DNA of 64,000 nt from Agapanthus africanus (GCA_030015575.1 CM057342.1:619719348-619783347), one strand, 5' to 3'; counted from the first letter of the stretch, positions 21,609 through 33,190 are shown. Program-made: numbers and translations. Notes: generated by a model not told the origin, from the letters alone.

Positions 21609-22264
21609 ACAGCAGCGAGTAGCAAAAAAATATGCATATAAAAACAGCCGAAATGTTTGGGCAACTCGCAATAAAAAACATCAAGTAAAAAATATAAAAA
21701 AAATAGATGAAATGATTGGGCATCGCGGATAAAATGCTGAAATGATTGGGCAATCGCGACTTTCGCGGTATGAAAAGCTGAAAAGATAGAGTATGGCGGC
21801 AATAAATATAAAATAAAATAAAATTTCCTCTGCCGTGCAAGTATGTCCATATTGACTCTTGTATACAATCCATGGGCACAAATGAAAGAAAGTCGCTAAA
21901 AGACTATCGGAGATCATCCCACACTAGAGCGGAGTGGTTATGACTCATCGGGGCTTCAAACTGAGCCTAACCTCAAGTAAAAAACGTCATGGAAAATTCC
22001 TAATGTTTACTTTTCCGACGGTAATATGACCTAAGGAGATTACTTGAAGACATCTTGTCCAGCCCCCGAAGGGATCAGAGACACAACAGTCGCGGGGCTA
22101 CTCGAACAATGGCTTAAAGACCGCATATCGAGGAAGACATCAGCCAACGCGACGGTACCACGGACTAAAACCCTAGTATCACAAACCTAACGGATCTCTG
22201 TTGTAATGAATGGAGGTTTTCTGCATATAACGTTAGGACAAGTTTGCCTATAAACCCAAGGGAG

Positions 22265-22490
22265 GTAAACTAAAGAAACTCTGAAGCGAGTGATTAAACT
22301 AGAAACTCCGAAACGAGTGAATAAACAAGAAACTCCGAAACGAGTGAATAAACTACAAACTCCGAAACGAGTACATAAACTAGAAACACGTGAACAAACT
22401 ACAAACTCCAAAACGAGTACAAAAACTAGAAACTCCAAAATGAGTGAATAAACTACAAACTCCAAAACGAGTAAATAAACTAATAGGTTA
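22265..22490 (+). repeat. 27-bp tandem repeat, about eight copies
   Basis: The units follow the pattern AAACTCCGAAACGAGTGAAT plus AAACTAG, with substitutions and one shortened copy. The long minus-strand ORF over it is a product of the repeat. Confidence 0.85.
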
Positions 22491-22882
22491 AATTAAGACA
22501 TCAAGAAACAGAAAGGTGCAACTCATAGCTCTCGGGGTTTAGAACTACATTTCTTAAGGATCGAGATCTGTGTTAATGATAAATGATGACGCTTGTGTCC
22601 GCTCGCTATGTTCTCAGATCAAAATTCTAAAAAAAATTATGTATGCCAGCTCGAAACCGGCCATATGCTATGCATTACTTCACTCACGGCCATGAGCAAC
22701 GTAGTAGGGGGAAGCAATTGTTCACATCAGTCTAGTTTTTACCTATAGCTAGATGCATGCATCAGAAACTTCTAAGATTAAAGTGCAAAGTATATGTGCA
22801 GAGGTCAGATGCCCACATGGATATATGCTGGGGATAAAACATTCAACAGTCAACAATAAAGAAACACATTTAAATAAGTACT

Positions 22883-23416
22883 TTATTCTGCGGGAAACAA
22901 ATCACCGAATACGGGATCAAAAGTACAAGGGTTTACAAAACTAAGAATAAAATTATCTAAAGCCCTCTCTGCCTTCTTAACCATGTCGAAGCGGCGATCT
23001 TCACGAGGGATTGCTCCCCATCGGTCAGCGCCATGCCCATCAGCGAAGGAAGACATGATGGCCCGCTGAGCCCATATCTGGCATAGCAGCTGAACAGAAC
23101 GATCCCTCAGAGACTGGGTAATCAAATGTGCCTCATGAAAGCACTCGATTTTGTCCTCCACCGCGTCGAGCATCGCCGGAGTCATCTCCGCTAGATGAGG
23201 GGGGATGTCAGCAAGCACAGATGAGAAGATCATCCGGAGCCAAATGGAGCCGATAGGAAGAGGAGAGCCCTTACGAGTAAGGAGCTCAAACATCACCGTG
23301 TCATATTGGTCATCTATGACAACGGGATCCACTAATCGCACAGCAAAACAAGAAACAATTCCTTCGATTGGTACCTCCCATGGTTGTCGACGAGCGTGTG
23401 GACGATTATAAGCCAT
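22883..23416 (-). CDS. Antisense ORF 1 of the Tat element (177 aa)
   Basis: The ORF is intact from ATG at 23416 to its stop and is antisense to the Tat pol. The start sits in GTCATGGC, which fits the plant ATGGC context. The protein has no signal peptide or membrane segment that I can see. The N-terminus is Arg/Pro-rich (NRPHARRQPW), the middle is amphipathic, and the end is rich in aromatic and hydrophobic residues (LDNFILSFVN). I recognise no domain. Elements of the Tat group (Retand, Grande) are known to carry extra ORFs after pol, some antisense, so location and strand fit. A second, related ORF lies upstream on the same strand (23903-24409). Conservation of an open frame in an element whose pol is broken is notable but could be chance. 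Confidence 0.55.
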   Translation of the reverse strand: MAYNRPHARRQPWEVPIEGIVSCFAVRLVDPVVIDDQYDTVMFELLTRKGSPLPIGSIWLRMIFSSVLADIPPHLAEMTPAMLDAVEDKIECFHEAHLITQSLRDRSVQLLCQIWAQRAIMSSFADGHGADRWGAIPREDRRFDMVKKAERALDNFILSFVNPCTFDPVFGDLFPAE

Positions 23417-23902
23417 GACACTTGGTCTTTTAAAAATAGTTCTCTCCTTATGAAGAAAAAGAAGATCATTGCTTCAGAATATAAAGAGAAGCATTTAAAT
23501 TTAGGCACAGAAAATGTTGTGCATGGTGGAACTTTTTCCAAGGCTTGGCAAAAAGGGCATGGGAAAAGAAAGAGTTGACTCATGGGAATTAGAGCAAGAA
23601 GGTGAAACAATTATCTCAGCGGCGCCCCACGTGCCTGACACGTGAGCATCGGCGCTGATCTTTCTGGAATTAGAGCGGCGCCTCACGTGCATGACATTTA
23701 AGCGCTGGCACTAGTTCTTTTCGGGATTAAATCCTGCAATAGCGCCTCACGTGCGTGACACATGGGCACCGGCGTTTTTTTATGTATGTAATAATACCTC
23801 ATACGAGCATTGGCGTAAAGAAAAAGAAAGCTTTGTCATTTCTACTTCAAAGAAATTTATACATTGGTGATAAGGGTGATAAAAAAGACATCATCAAAAT
23901 GT
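23417..23902. repeat. Spacer with CACGTG-paired units
   Basis: The sequence between the antisense ORFs contains three units near 23618-23655, 23670-23710 and 23730-23777, each starting GGCGCC or AGCGCC with CCCACGTG or TCACGTG and closing in GCATCGGCGC-like sequence. The first has two CACGTG copies six bases apart (CACGTG-CCTGA-CACGTG). The same units recur at 42567-42835 and 43753-44060. The rest is A-rich and unassigned. Confidence 0.6.
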
Positions 23903-24409
23903 TTACAATGGCAAGACGCTGAATTCCAGACACAGATTCGTGAACTTAAAGGCAAGTTTGAGTAAAGTGCTTCTGGCTTTGTTGACCATTTTCTTATGCA
24001 TTTTCTCATGAATGCAAGTGTCAGGATGCCCGTTGATGTCACCCATCCTCTGGTATGCGCATATTATCGCCTTCTGTTGGAAGACGCGATGCAAAACAGC
24101 GACAAGATCATCTATCCGCTTCTTTGAAACCAGGCCCACTAGATATACTGAATGCACCTTGCCTTCGGCGTCATCAAGTGCCTCGAGCGGCATAGCCTCA
24201 TCAAGCTCAGGAAGTGCTTCCTAAATAGACCCAACGACAATCTTCAAGAGAGCAGAACGGCGAGGGAGCAATCGACCGTTGTAATCGTCGAAGCGATGCA
24301 TCACCTCCGCGCACTGGGTGTTAGTAAACTCTTGGCCCTGGCAGCGGCCTTGGATGCGAATCTCCTCATAAGAGATAATCTCTTCAAGATCATATAGATG
24401 AGAGGCCAT
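23903..24409 (-). pseudogene. Antisense ORF 2 of the Tat element (about 168 codons, one stop)
   Basis: One frame runs from ATG 24409 (context ACTATGGCC) to the stop near 23903, broken only by a TAG at 24221-24223. It resembles antisense ORF 1 in length and layout. Matching positions by eye include VM near the first third, LDDAEGKVHSVYLVGLV against LDAVEDKIECFHEAHLI, RVFQQKAII against QIWAQRAIM, and a closing KA-R-x-L-x-F-x-N pattern. I infer that the two are diverged tandem copies. No known domain is recognised. Confidence 0.5.
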
Positions 24410-24540
24410 AGTAACTGAAAAGAAAAACCAGTAAAGGGTTAGCAATCAAAATACTAAGATCATTACAATCTAGAAGAAGTAAAAAGTGGCCCCCACAAAA
24501 TCAAGGTAATGCCCCATCAATGGTGAGGCAGGCACTCGGT

Positions 24541-25024
24541 GTAAGAATCCGAAAGGATTCTCATTTAATGAAAATTTTCCTTGAACAGTGGAGTTCAAGA
24601 CTCCCAATGGCCTCGAAGAACGTGTTCTACAGCAGATTCAAATCTGCAAGAAGAACCATAAAAAGGAAATAAAAAAAGGGAATAAAACTCCTAAAAGAAT
24701 TTTCAAAAGAAATATTTTCAGAAATCCGCACGGGAAATGGAATTAAATTCCAAACAACCCTCTAAGATCAAAGTCACTAACAGGGTAAAACCCTAAGATC
24801 TATGAGACCAACGGTCTACCTAAATAAAGTTTTTTTAAAGATCTTTAAGAGGTCGTTTCAAGAAAAAAGAGCCAAGCCCTGTTAATGAGTTAAAAATCCA
24901 AGACAAAAGAGTCTCTTTTAAGAGAAAAATGGTCATAATCCTTACCAATTTTCTTAAACAGAGTTTAAACTCTAAGAGTTTCTTTGGGCAGAGATCTGAG
25001 CTCTGAGAAGAGAATTAAATTCTC
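24541..25024. repeat. Mini-hairpin mosaic, left part
   Basis: The stretch contains many adjacent short perfect inverted repeats with different stems: GAATCC/GGATTC (24545-24560), GGAGT/ACTCC (24590-24604), GCAGATT/AATCTGC (24632-24647), AGGGT/ACCCT (24782-24794), AGACC/GGTCT (24805-24817), GAGTTTAAACTC (24961-24972) and GAGAATT/AATTCTC (25010-25024). The pattern resumes at 42874, which is contiguous once copia-2 is removed. Confidence 0.75.
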
Positions 25025-25078
25025 AAGGAAGAAGAAGGAGGATGAAGAAACAACAGTCATCTTAAGGGCCAATGGCCC

Positions 25079-25086
25079 TATTTATA
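25079..25086 (-). promoter_or_regulatory. TATA box upstream of the antisense ORFs
   Basis: The minus strand reads CCTATAAATAGGGCC, followed by a GGGCCATTGGCCC palindrome and a CT-rich leader. It points toward antisense ORF 2, about 670 nt upstream of its ATG. It is a candidate promoter only. Confidence 0.45.
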
Positions 25087-25224
25087 GGATATGAAGGGAT
25101 GGTTCAACTCTATAGAAGTCCAACGGTGGAAAACATTGACACCGTTGCACCCACGTGAGAGCAGCGTTGCGGGGCATTTGTTTCCCTAATATTTAACCTA
25201 ATAAAAGAGCAAAGCTCTGTTGAA

Positions 25225-25229
25225 TCTAA
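25225..25229. other. Target site duplication TCTAA, left copy
   Basis: TCTAA precedes the LTR of copia-2 and is repeated at 42560-42564 after its terminal CA, 17 kb away. Confidence 0.9.
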
Positions 25230-27331
25230 TGTTAGGAATATGTATGGCTTAGAGGCTATTATTGTATGATATAGTGGATACTTGGGCATATATATAGAGG
25301 ACATTCTTGCTTTACATGATAGTATGTTATCTGGTTGCTCTTTATTTTAACATTTACACTTGTATTATTACACTGTCTCTCTGATACATGTTGATAAAGA
25401 CCTTAGGATGTTTTCTTGAATACCAGGACTATGATGCAGATCATACTACTGGGACTTATGTAGTCCACAAGCATATCCTTTAACTGTTCCTAGTCGAAGG
25501 AGTATCGAGATAAGGCATCGATATTCCAGAGTAGACTAGTGTGTACGTTTCTTGACCCTGTAAGGGGCGATGGTGGATCCCATTACCATTAGTGTTTGAC
25601 ATCAAAGATTGTACACAAGTGCTCATTAGAGAATGGGTACACTGAACATGAATCACCGAGAACTCCTAGATGCTACTATACCTATCGTCAGATAGCAGTT
25701 CTCTGGTGACACTGATACAGGTTAGTCTGTAGACCCAAGATCGTCATAGTGTCTTATGTGGTTCCCACTCTGCTTTGATTTCCTCCCTACCACGGCTCAA
25801 AGGAGTCATGCAAACAGGTGGATTTTGGGTACAGTCCCGAGTCACATGAAGGTAGTGAGCTATCGGAGGGGTTTCGTCTCTCCCGTTATTAGGAGTCGAT
25901 GTTGCGCTATGCTTGATTGGCTATAACAGTAAGTCCCTAGCCAGGGCTGATGAGATTTACTTGTAAGTGCTATCGGTAGTTTCTCGAACTGTTATGAGCC
26001 ATATATCGGCATGACTTATCAAGTTACTCGGGTCTGACGAGTACACCCCTAGACTCGAAATGCGACATATCAGACGGGGAGACCGGACTGTACGGTAAGT
26101 GTTACTTATAGGATTCATGGGAGTTTGGACAAGTTTGCTTGTTGATCTTCTATTCGCTCAATACCTGGGTAGTTGTTTCGTCCAGCTACTACCGCTGACG
26201 GGTTCTGGGTAACTGATGTGATCATTACCTACTGCTGGCGTATTGACGAGTCTTTAGAGTCCCACACAGAGGTTTCATAGTTCAAGCGAAACGAAGTAGA
26301 GCACATATGTTGATATGTGCGGGGGGCATGATTAAATACGAGTATTTGATACCGTATTCTAATTTGGCGGTAATTTGATATCGGTTAAGTTATATGTGAT
26401 ATAACCGGGTTATTGAATCAAGTGTTGATTTGATAATGTGATATACAGATAAATAATATTAGTCGGTTATATGTGATATAACCGAATTAATGAATCAAGT
26501 GTTGATTTAATAATATGATATATATTTATATTTGATATAATTATATATTAACTAATATTATAGCTCACTAATTATTTTTTACTCTTTATATATATATATA
26601 TAGATATATATATATGAAGAATGGATTTTCTATTTTTGGGAAAATAGAAATGAGGTGGAAAAATAGGGAGATATTTGTGGAATGGTGAAGGCATGGCTTG
26701 GTCATTTTTTTTTTTGGTTTTTCTAGAACTATTGAAGTATGGTTCCATTTTATTATTGAGAGATATTCCATGCTTCAATGAGTGGGTTTTTTTATTTAAG
26801 CCATTCATCATTATTCACATAGATGAGCTCATTGTCTTAGTTCATTCTCTAGCTTTCTCCATCTTCTTCCTCCTCCTCCTCCAAGCCCTAACCCTCACAT
26901 GTGATGTGAACCATAGGGCTTTGGATAAATCCTAAGTAAGCTTAGAACCCCTACTTCACCATCCTACACTTGATTAGCACTTGAGTTTAGAGTGTTTCCT
27001 TCACTAAAGAAAGATTTGTGAAGAGGTAGCTTGTATTAGAGAAGCTTCGGGTGGATCATCTTCGATACGAAGGTCATGAAGCAAGCTCGATCTGTTCTTT
27101 AAGTGGAGCCTTGAAGACTCGTAGGGACTACTACCCGGAGCTATAGAAGAGAAGGACTTACTCTACAAAGGTTTCAGTCTCCATCTCTTAGTGTAGTTTT
27201 TATTATATCATGCTCTAAACCATAATAATCTTGTTAGATCTTTGGATAGTGTAGCTTAGCACCATGTAAATTTGAAAATTGCATGCTTGATGCCGGTTTT
27301 AACCTTGTGGTGGTGCTAGGATACACTTTCA
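25230..27331 (+). repeat. 5' LTR of copia-2
   Basis: The LTR is 2,102 bp, starts TGTTAGGAATATG and ends ACACTTTCA. It is collinear with 33204-35297 plus 42543-42559, with scattered differences. It contains two copies of a block with ATATAACCG and TGAATCAAGTGTTGATT (about 26395-26515) and a (TA)n run near 26588. Pyrimidine-rich leader sequence follows near 26850. Confidence 0.9.
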
Positions 27332-27344
27332 TGGTTTCAGAGCC
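27332..27344 (+). other. Primer binding site of copia-2
   Basis: TGGTTTCAGAGCC follows the LTR directly. It differs by one base from the initiator-Met type TGGTATCAGAGCC. Confidence 0.85.
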
Positions 27345-28664
27345 AAGCTAAACATTAGGGGAAGTCTTTCGACGTTAAAGTATTCGATCGAACTTCGAAA
27401 CCAATTTTTTTATCAAGTTTCTGTCCATTTTCAAAAGTAGAAATTTTCCAGATTAAAAATAGTCAAAAAATCGTGCAGGGTATTTTATGGATCCTTAAGA
27501 AAAAAGAGGACCCAATTCATTTAAACCGCCACGAAACCACGACCTAAACCCTAGTTTGGCCGCGGTTCCACCGCAAGTTTTAGGGATTGTGGTATCGTGC
27601 TTCCTATGGTGCTCCATTGTGATATTTGATATTTTTGGGTATTTTTAGTGAGACTCAAGCTGTTGAGCTCTCTGTGATTTTTAGGTCTTTGATAAATCGA
27701 TCGAAATGCTCAACGTCATCAAGATTATGATGATATATGATACAATATTTAGAATCCACAATAATTAGTTTTGTGAAAACAAATTAGTGTTTTATAAATC
27801 TAGCGTTTTAGTCTCGGTTGATCGGTTGCCACGGAGTTTCGATTCGGATCAAAACTCCGTCGCAATCGCGTATAGTACGTGAACACCTAGTCGGGAATCC
27901 TGTCAAATTATCCGACTGCTTATTGAAAAGAGTTTTCAATTTGAGACTAAAATGCAAGGTTTATAGGGTTAGGCATGAAATTCGGAATATGAAATATTCC
28001 GGGTTTATGATGTCTAAGGAGTTTGCGTATTCTAATTATTATAGTTTTCAATTCTTTTCTGCGACCGTAAGTGTAATATGTGGTGTATCCCCGATCTCGT
28101 TGTTATATGTCAACGGAATTTTGGATACGCATATTTACTTACGTTGATGACATATGATGCTATGTGTTGCTATGATATGTTATATCGGATCGTCGTGATT
28201 GAATAGTCGGGGGCTTTTGCGTGAGATGAGAGTTTTTCAATTTTCATTCATGTAAAAATTGTATGTAATATTCTTTTATTGGGACACTTCTGGGTTGAGG
28301 ATGATGTCACCATTGATGTATATTATTTACTTTCCGCATTAGGATAGACCTAAAGCGGGGAGCACAAGTAACCGGGTTCTAGAGTCCAGTGGTAGACCAT
28401 CTCGAGGAGTCGAGACCGGATCTCCTAACTCTAGAATTGGCAGGGTTGCTTGCCGCTCTTATAGGGGTCTACGGATGTGGGTTTGGCTATTCATCACGAC
28501 CGTGGAATCCGTGTTTTTCATTACTGGTTGAATTTAAAACACGGACCTCCTAGTATATCCAATATTTCATATGTTGACTTCTCCTGTTTGTGTTCTGTGA
28601 TGTGATCATATAACTACGTGAGACGAATGCTATATATATGATATATATAATAAACATTGCTTAT

Positions 28665-28713
28665 GTTTTGCACCCGCGCTAGTCCAGCCCCCGCTCTGCT
28701 GTTAGTTAAGTAA
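28665..28713 (+). other. Conserved leader island (copia-2 copy)
   Basis: The stretch has the same GCACCCGCGCTAGTCCAG core as 13852-13905, with only a few changes across about 50 bp. Confidence 0.6.
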
Positions 28714-28891
28714 CCAACGGTGCATGAAGGGGTCCCATGGCGAAAGCGGATGGCATAAGAGTACGTTCTATTTTCGTTTATTTTATGTGATATTTAGGAA
28801 AACATAAATGATGGGACTTCATTAATGAGATTAATAGGAAGAAAAGAAACCTAAAGATGTTGTAGAATCAAAATTTTTAAAAAAGGTAGCT

Positions 28892-29170
28892 CTAGTTCTT
28901 GCTTTTCATAGTGGTATTCCTTGATGAATATCCAGCACCTTATTTGAAGAGGAAAGAGCCGAGATCCCTTCACCGGGAGTGACCTCTTTAGCAAAACTAG
29001 CAAATGATACAACCCACTCGGTTTTGTTTTTATAGCTTCTCTAGTTCTTGCTTTGCATAGTGGTAATCCTTGATGAATATTCAGCACTTCATTCGATGAG
29101 GAAAGAGCCAAGATCCCTTCAGCGGGAGTAACCTCTTTAGCAAAACTAGCAAATGCTACAAAAACCACTC
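28892..29170 (+). repeat. 149-bp two-copy leader block (copia-2)
   Basis: The copies start at 28892 and 29041 and share CTAGTTCTTGCTTT, GAGGAAAGAGCC, AGATCCCTTCA and ACCTCTTTAGCAAAACTAGC. The block corresponds to 14095-14345. Confidence 0.85.
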
Positions 29171-30130
29171 CTTTTCAAATCACTAGATTCTACAACGATA
29201 TCAAGTTCATTACGTTAATGTTTTCTACGAAACCAGTCGTAGCCCTCCGTCATTTCAGATAATTGCTATTTAGTATTCGTGCTGCGTTGGTTGACCTTGT
29301 CAAGACGTGGTGTGCGGTAGCTGATTAGTGCTTATCTGCCGTATATGATGCGATTGGATTAGGTTAGTCGTACGGCCTTGTTGACCTTGTCAAGGGTCGT
29401 GCGGGTGGGTTTAATTCAATCACGAAATGAACGGGTTGAACTTGACTTCCTGTTTATGGTTTGTTGACCTTATCAAGGTCATAAATCGCTTGGGGTAAAA
29501 ATAGATATTGGGTATTTCAAGTGTTGAAATTTGCAATGAGATTGCATACCTTCTATGAGATAGTTGGATCTCGATACCCACTGCGATTAAGTGTTACTCC
29601 TGTGAGAGTTTTCCACTTTATAATTAGCTGATCCAGTAGGTGTCTAAGAAAGGTGTTAACGGGGTTATGCCCCTATGGAAACGAGGTTATTTAATTAGTT
29701 CTATGCGAAAGCACGGGGAGACTCCCTCGGAGTACCAATACCTGCCTGGCTGGCCGATTGGTAAACTTGTAGGGTGTAATTAATCACGGCTAATCTTACC
29801 TTCTATGGTTTAAAGGAAGATTTGATAAAAACAGTGGGAGCCATCCTGATTGGATAAGATAATAACCAATCTAATCTTGTAAAGAGCGCACGCTAAAGTG
29901 TTTCCTTCTCTCTCTCTCCAGGTAGCGACCAATTACATGCCTTAATTAAGATAATAATATAGATGTATTGACCGAACCCACTTATTATACTGGGCTAGGG
30001 TACGTTGGTTCCACTCTATCTTATGACTGTCATAAGTCTGAGCAAAGAATAGGGGAATACCCGGATTCCCACGCCACCCGAACGAAGAAGTAGCATGTTG
30101 ATGCATCTTCTTCGGGTTTGTTCGTTGCCG

Positions 30131-30540
30131 TGAACTTTTTCTCAGTTTTCTCTACGTGTTGGATACCGGATCAGGATCCCACGTTTGTAATTTGTCACAT
30201 GGACTAAGAAGAGGTAGGGAACTGGGAAAAGGATGATATGTCTCTAAAATTAGGGAATGGAGCAATTGTCGCAGCCAAAAAAGTTGGCGAATATCACCTA
30301 GTATTACCAAATGGTAATACGATGATTCTGAACGACTATTATTACGTACCAAATATGATGTGCAATATTATATCAGTTTCTCTGTTTCATAAAGAAGGAT
30401 ATAACTTTGTATTGGAGGATAATGTTATGAACATTTTCCTAAATAAGTGTTGATTGGTTTTGGTACGTTATGTAACGGTATATGTGTTCTAAATCAAACT
30501 ACAGTTCTAAACGTACTGAACACACACAAAAGGAAAAGTT
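30131..30540 (+). pseudogene. Copia-2 protease
   Basis: The frame reads VLDTGSGSH with the catalytic Asp codon at 30162-30164, then an 72-codon stretch (30238-30453) with VGEYHLVLPNGNTMIL and CNIISVSLFHKEGYNF, typical of plant copia protease and the segment before pre-integrase. It stops at 30451-30453. In an intact element it would cleave the polyprotein. Confidence 0.8.
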
Positions 30541-31611
30541 CAGAAATGAACAAAGCCTTCTTGTGGCATTATAGACAGGTCATATCAATGCGACAAGACT
30601 AGCTAAGTTGCATAAAGATGGATATTTGAATCAGTTTGAATTTACATCTTATGAAACTTGCCAGTCATGTCTCAAAGGTAAAATGACCAAAACTCTGTAA
30701 CTGGACACGGAGAAAGAGCTACTGAACTCTTGGGACTGATACATAGTGATATATGCATTCCTATATCTACACATGCCAGAAATAGTTCATAGTACTTTAT
30801 TACATTCACCGATGATCCCTCAAGATTCGAACATGTGTTCTTGTTGAAACACAAATCTAAAGCTTTTGAGAAATTCAAAGAATACAAGTACGAAGTTGAG
30901 AACCAGACGGGTAAAAGTATTAAAATCATTCGATCTGATCGGGGAGGAGAATACTAGCGAATGGAATTCTGTGACTATTTAAAAGAGAATGGGATTCTCT
31001 CTCAGCTTACTCTTCCGTATACACCACAGCACAATGGTGTATAGGAGCGGAGAAATCGCACCCTATTAGATATGGTGCGCTCTTTGATGAGTACTGCTGA
31101 GTTACCTATTTCTTTTTGGGGTTATGCGCTTGAGACAGCCACATACCTATTGAATCAAGTTCCATCAAAATCTGTGCCTAAAACACCATAAGAGATATGG
31201 AGTGGAAAGAGACCATATCTTAAACGAGTTAAGATGTGGGGTTGTCCGGCCTATATCAAAAAGCAAAATCCGAACAAATTCGAGGCAAAGTCAGTTCTTT
31301 GCATGTTTGTGGGGTATCCAAAGAATTCGCATGGATACCTTTTCTACCATAGTGAGGAACAAAAAGTGTTTGTTGCTCAACATGCCACCTTTTTAGAAAA
31401 AGAATTTCTTGTGAAAGAAATTAGTGGTAATGAGGTAGAACTGGAAGAAGTTCCAGCTGCACAAACTACAACTGACGAGTTGATAGAACTGGAGGATCCA
31501 ATAGTATCCGACGAACCTCAGCCACTCTACAGATCTAGTAAGGTTCCTCATCCACCTGAAAGATGGTTTTCTCATAGACAGTGGGAGCGAGGATTGCATC
31601 ATGGAAGATGA
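30541..31611 (+). pseudogene. Copia-2 integrase
   Basis: The pre-integrase zinc region is recognisable but frameshifted (AFLWHY, then TCQSCLKGKM). The core has Asp in IHSDIC, Asp in IRSDRGGEY and Glu after YTPQHNGV, where a TAG sits directly before the ERRNR stretch. The C-terminal part (31234-31611) includes WGCPAYIKKQ and FVGYPKNSHGYLFY. Stops lie near 30955, 31041 and 31189, and the frame shifts near 31570 into RT. It inserts cDNA when intact. Confidence 0.85.
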
Positions 31612-32390
31612 TAACCCAACTAGTTTTGAGCAGGCCATCACAGGTGGAGACTCTGTGAAATGGCTGGATGCTATCCGATCTGAGATGGAATCCATGTACA
31701 CCAACAAAGTATGGACTTTGGAAGTTTCTCCTGAAGGGGTAAAATCCATCGGGAGAAAGTGGATCTTTAAAAAGAAAATTGGTGTAGATGGAAAAGTTGA
31801 GACTTTCAAAGCTAGACCTGTAGCAAAAGGTTTTCGTCAACGACCAGGTGTCGACTATGATGAAGCCTTTTCTCCTGTCGCCATGCTTAAGTCCATCAGG
31901 ATCTTACCTCCCATTGCTGCATACCATGACTACGAAATCTGGAAGATGGACGTCAAGACCGCTTTTCTAAATGGTGATTTAGAATAAAGCGTGTACATGA
32001 CACAGCCAGAGGGCTTCATTGACAGTGGGAGTAGAGGAAGCGTATTCAAGCTGCTTAAATCAATTTACGGATTAAAGCAGGCATCGCGGAGCTAGAACAT
32101 CTCTTTTGATGAAGCTATCAAAGAGTTTGCCGTCATTAAAAATGTAGACGAACCTTGTATATACAAAAAAGTTATAGTGAGTAAGGTTGTCTTCCTCATA
32201 TTGTACGTGGATGACATACTCTTGATAAGAAACGATGTTCCTATACTACACTCGGTCAAGCTCTTCTTATCACACAAGTTCTCCATGAAAGATCTGGGTG
32301 ATGCCTCATATATCCTGGGGATAAAGATCTATAAAGATGGATCTAATGGATGTTGGGATTGTCCCAATCCAGGTACATTGACACCATAAT
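31601..32390 (+). pseudogene. Copia-2 reverse transcriptase
   Basis: The frame carries NKVWTLE, KWIFKKKIG, ARPVAKGF, FSPVAMLKSIRI and KMDVKTAFLNGDLE, followed by a TAA (31985-31987). The same frame resumes with the active-site motif YVDD at 32204-32215 and MKDLGDASYILGIKI. A frameshift near 32350 moves into RNase H. The motifs are those of Ty1/copia RT. Confidence 0.88.
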
Positions 32391-33189
32391 AAAGAGGTTT
32401 AGTATAGAATATTCTAAGCGTGGTAATTTACCCGCTTGTTCAGGAATCACTCTCTCCAAAGAGATGTCTCCCAAGACTGATTCGAAGAGGGCTCACATGC
32501 AAGGGATACCCAATGCTTCGGCAGTCGGGTCTATCATGTATGCGATGTTATGTACCAGACTGGATGTAGCTTACTCACTAGGTGAAGTGAGTAGGTATCA
32601 ATCAGATCCTGGGGAGAAATACTGGACAGCTGTGAAGAGCATTCTTAAGTACTTGAGAAAGACTAAAGAAATGTTCTTGGTGTATGGTAATGGAGAACTC
32701 CAAGTGGAGTTCTTTACCGATTCGAGCTTCCAGAGTGATAAGGACGACAGTAAGTCGGTCTTGGGTTTTGTCTTCACCCTCAATAGAGGGGCAGTATGTT
32801 GGGAGAGTTCCAAGCAAGATACCATAACAGACTAGATGATGGAAGCTGAATACATCGCTGCCAACGATGCTGCCAAAGAGACTGTCTGGATGAAGAAGTT
32901 CAAAGCTGAACTTGGTGTGGTTCCATCCATTGAGGATCTAATACCTGTGTATTGTGATAACAATAGAGCTGTGGCTTTGTCCAAGAAACCCCGATCCCAT
33001 CAGCGACCCAGACATATTCTTAAGCGGTATCACCTAATCCGAGAGATAGTAGATCGTCGGGAGATCGAGGTCAGGAGAGTTGACACAAAGGACAACGTAG
33101 TGGATCCACTCATGAAGGCCTTCCCCCAGATGCAGTTTGAGAGACTTTTTTGGATGTTGGGTATGAGATACTATAACAACTGGCCATAG
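32350..33189 (+). pseudogene. Copia-2 RNase H
   Basis: One frame with a single TAG (32833-32835) runs through GLSQSRYIDTI, YAMLCTRLDVAY, FTDSSFQSDKDDSKSVLGFVF, MMEAEYIAANDAAKE and CDNNRAVALSK, ending at the normal C-terminus just before the PPT. The acidic residues in FTDSS, EAEY and CDN are present. It removes template RNA during cDNA synthesis. Confidence 0.88.
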
Positions 33190-33190
33190 T

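Larger units (their letters stand above)
20413..22882 (+). other. Tat 3' noncoding region, first part
   Basis: The piece continues the Tat element after NA-1. It starts with a CGCCCCAAATACGG motif related to the 49-bp repeats. It then holds a 123-bp repeat, hairpin arrays, an 84-bp repeat and a 27-bp repeat, listed separately. A motif around TGTATACAATCCA with GGGCAC recurs at 21125-21145, 21850-21880 and 44485-44505. In 21609-22259 I see only A-rich single-copy sequence. In 22491-22882 a diverged copy of the motif at 10020-10045 occurs (22580-22605). No sense-strand gene is supported. Confidence 0.6.
27345..30130 (+). other. Leader of copia-2, with gag missing
   Basis: The segment is collinear with the leader of NA-1. 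It holds the conserved island (28665-28713), a 149-bp two-copy block (28892-29170), the GTGCGGGTGGGTTTAA stretch (about 29400) and the CT-rich tract near 29910, followed by GGTAGCGACCAAT. About 200 bp later the protease begins, with no gag between. The junction lies near GGAATACCCGG (30054-30064), a motif also found at the module/protease border in NA-1 (15918). The 109-codon ORF at 27818-28147 has no counterpart in the other leaders and is not supported. Confidence 0.7.

Noticed and set aside
22187..22465. 92-codon minus-strand ORF
   Set aside because: It follows a 27-bp tandem repeat whose length is a multiple of three, so the open frame is a by-product.
27818..28147. 109-codon ORF in the copia-2 leader
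   Set aside because: The collinear leaders of NA-1 and NA-2 do not preserve the frame.
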